From an uncultured Oscillibacter sp. (GTDB taxonomy: Bacteria; Bacillota; Clostridia; Oscillospirales; Oscillospiraceae): a DNA stretch of 20,003 nucleotides. The notes below the pieces were generated by a model. The model made no database searches. It had not been told where the DNA came from and worked only from the letters and a program-made list of their open reading frames with translations. The stretch is taken from positions 1 to 20,003 of the forward strand of contig CAJUQM010000043.1 of NCBI GenBank assembly GCA_910588005.1. The letters are read 5' to 3'. Every line of letters starts with the position of its first letter. Position 1 is the first letter of the stretch. Made by a program: the position numbers and the translations under genes. Shown piece after piece: positions 19,562 through 20,003 of the stretch.

Positions 19562-20003
19562 GTCTTGGGCAGTTTGGGATTGCTCCCGCGCTCCCTCAAA
19601 ATCAAACGCACCAATGAAGTTATAGACGATCTCAATTTCCCGGATTTTCACCCGCTTCTGCTGTTCGTCGGTCGTGTAGGTTTCGGACACCCTGATCTGT
19701 TCCACGAACTCACGCAGGATGGTGGCGTCAAGCTGGGTCATGTCCGTGTACTTCTTCACCACAGAAATGAACTTCCTGACGTTGGTTTTCTTCTGCTCCT
19801 GCTGTTTCACTTCCCGCCCCAGGGTTTCCACGACGGCCTTTAACTGTTCCTGCTCCTGTTCATAGTCACGGGACAGCTTGATAAACCGATCATCGGACAG
19901 CTTGCCGGAAATGTTGTCCTCGTAAATCCTCTTGAAGATCACATCCAGCTCCGCGATGCGCTTTTCAGACTGTGCCAGCACAGCCTTTTTCTGTGCCAGC
20001 GCC
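19532..20003 (-). CDS. Large serine recombinase, C-terminal part (DUF4368), partial
   Basis: The frame enters from the right edge of the window and stops at TGA 19532, giving about 157 residues of a longer protein. It matches the C-terminal region of large serine recombinases of the Tn4451/Tn5397 type: a coiled-coil helix (EKRIAELDVIFKRIYEDNISG), GKLSDDRFIKLSRDYEQEQEQL, a second helix with REVKQQEQKK and the DUF4368-type end (FISVVKKYTDMTQLDATILREFVEQI, then RVKIREIEIVYNFIGAF). The resolvase catalytic domain and zinc ribbon would lie outside the window. The internal GTG at 19981 is not a real start, because the frame is open beyond it with similar residues. These enzymes excise and integrate mobile elements at short attachment sites. 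GC content is lower than that of all neighbours, fitting acquired DNA. Confidence 0.88.
   Translation of the reverse strand, partial: ALAQKKAVLAQSEKRIAELDVIFKRIYEDNISGKLSDDRFIKLSRDYEQEQEQLKAVVETLGREVKQQEQKKTNVRKFISVVKKYTDMTQLDATILREFVEQIRVSETYTTDEQQKRVKIREIEIVYNFIGAFDFEGAREQSQTAQDKNNAKVGAA

Larger units (their letters stand above)
19500..20003. mobile_element. Probable terminal part of an integrated element encoding a serine recombinase
   Basis: Beyond the ABC-F stop, base composition drops visibly and a large serine recombinase gene begins, pointing inward to its own 3' end. Such recombinase genes usually lie at the end of the conjugative or mobilisable element they move. The boundary should therefore lie within about 19456-19531, but I cannot place the att core because the other end is outside the window. 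Confidence 0.5.

Overview
The window reads as chromosome of a GC-rich, low-redundancy Firmicute. It carries the sporulation gene spoIIP, the rpsF-ssb-rpsR order, a MurT/GatD-type pair and TTGACA/TATAAT promoters with AGGAGG ribosome sites. Together these suggest a spore-forming Clostridia member of the Oscillospiraceae type (Flavonifractor/Pseudoflavonifractor-like). The species is an inference, since no rRNA gene is present.

Layout, left to right. (1) 1-2969: the tail of a small cysteine-containing (DUF1540-like) protein, then two overlapping half-size TSUP membrane transporter genes. A strong promoter, a TPP riboswitch with its own terminator and the thiazole salvage pair thiW-thiM follow. 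(2) 3021-5709: spoIIP converges on a radical SAM gene, which diverges from an HxlR-type regulator. (3) 5940-7181: the minus-strand operon rpsF-ssb-rpsR, from a consensus promoter to a clear terminator. (4) 7223-8651: a membrane-anchored protein with a degenerate GGDEF domain, then about 630 bases dominated by signals, including a 27-codon minus-strand gene with its own promoter, ribosome site and terminator. (5) 8652-10015: a membrane-anchored metallophosphoesterase, then a divergent pair (unknown 68-aa protein and XRE regulator) around an inverted repeat that overlaps the promoters. (6) 10016-12221: a hairpin-rich leader and mnmG. (7) 12311-15120: a tightly coupled three-gene operon (cyclase-family hydrolase, MurT-like ligase, GatD-like protein) with a strong terminator. 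(8) 15125-16753: minus-strand RluA-type pseudouridine synthase, ABM monooxygenase-like protein and cupin. (9) 16754-17670: a small unknown minus-strand gene and the long structured leader of an ABC-F gene. (10) 17671-19455: a Uup-like ABC-F ATPase. (11) 19532-20003: the C-terminal part of a large serine recombinase of visibly lower GC, running off the window, which is probably the end of an integrated mobile element.

The most notable observation is the MurT/GatD pair. The GatD-like subunit keeps the family fold signatures but lacks both residues of the glutaminase dyad: the nucleophile position is Gly93 and the histidine position is Thr190. The MurT partner also departs from the family where it should complete the active site. 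The pair therefore probably does not amidate lipid II with glutamine-derived ammonia in the usual way. Next in interest are the 27-aa gene, the XRE/68-aa module, the hairpin arrays upstream of mnmG and the TSUP genes, and the ABC-F leader.
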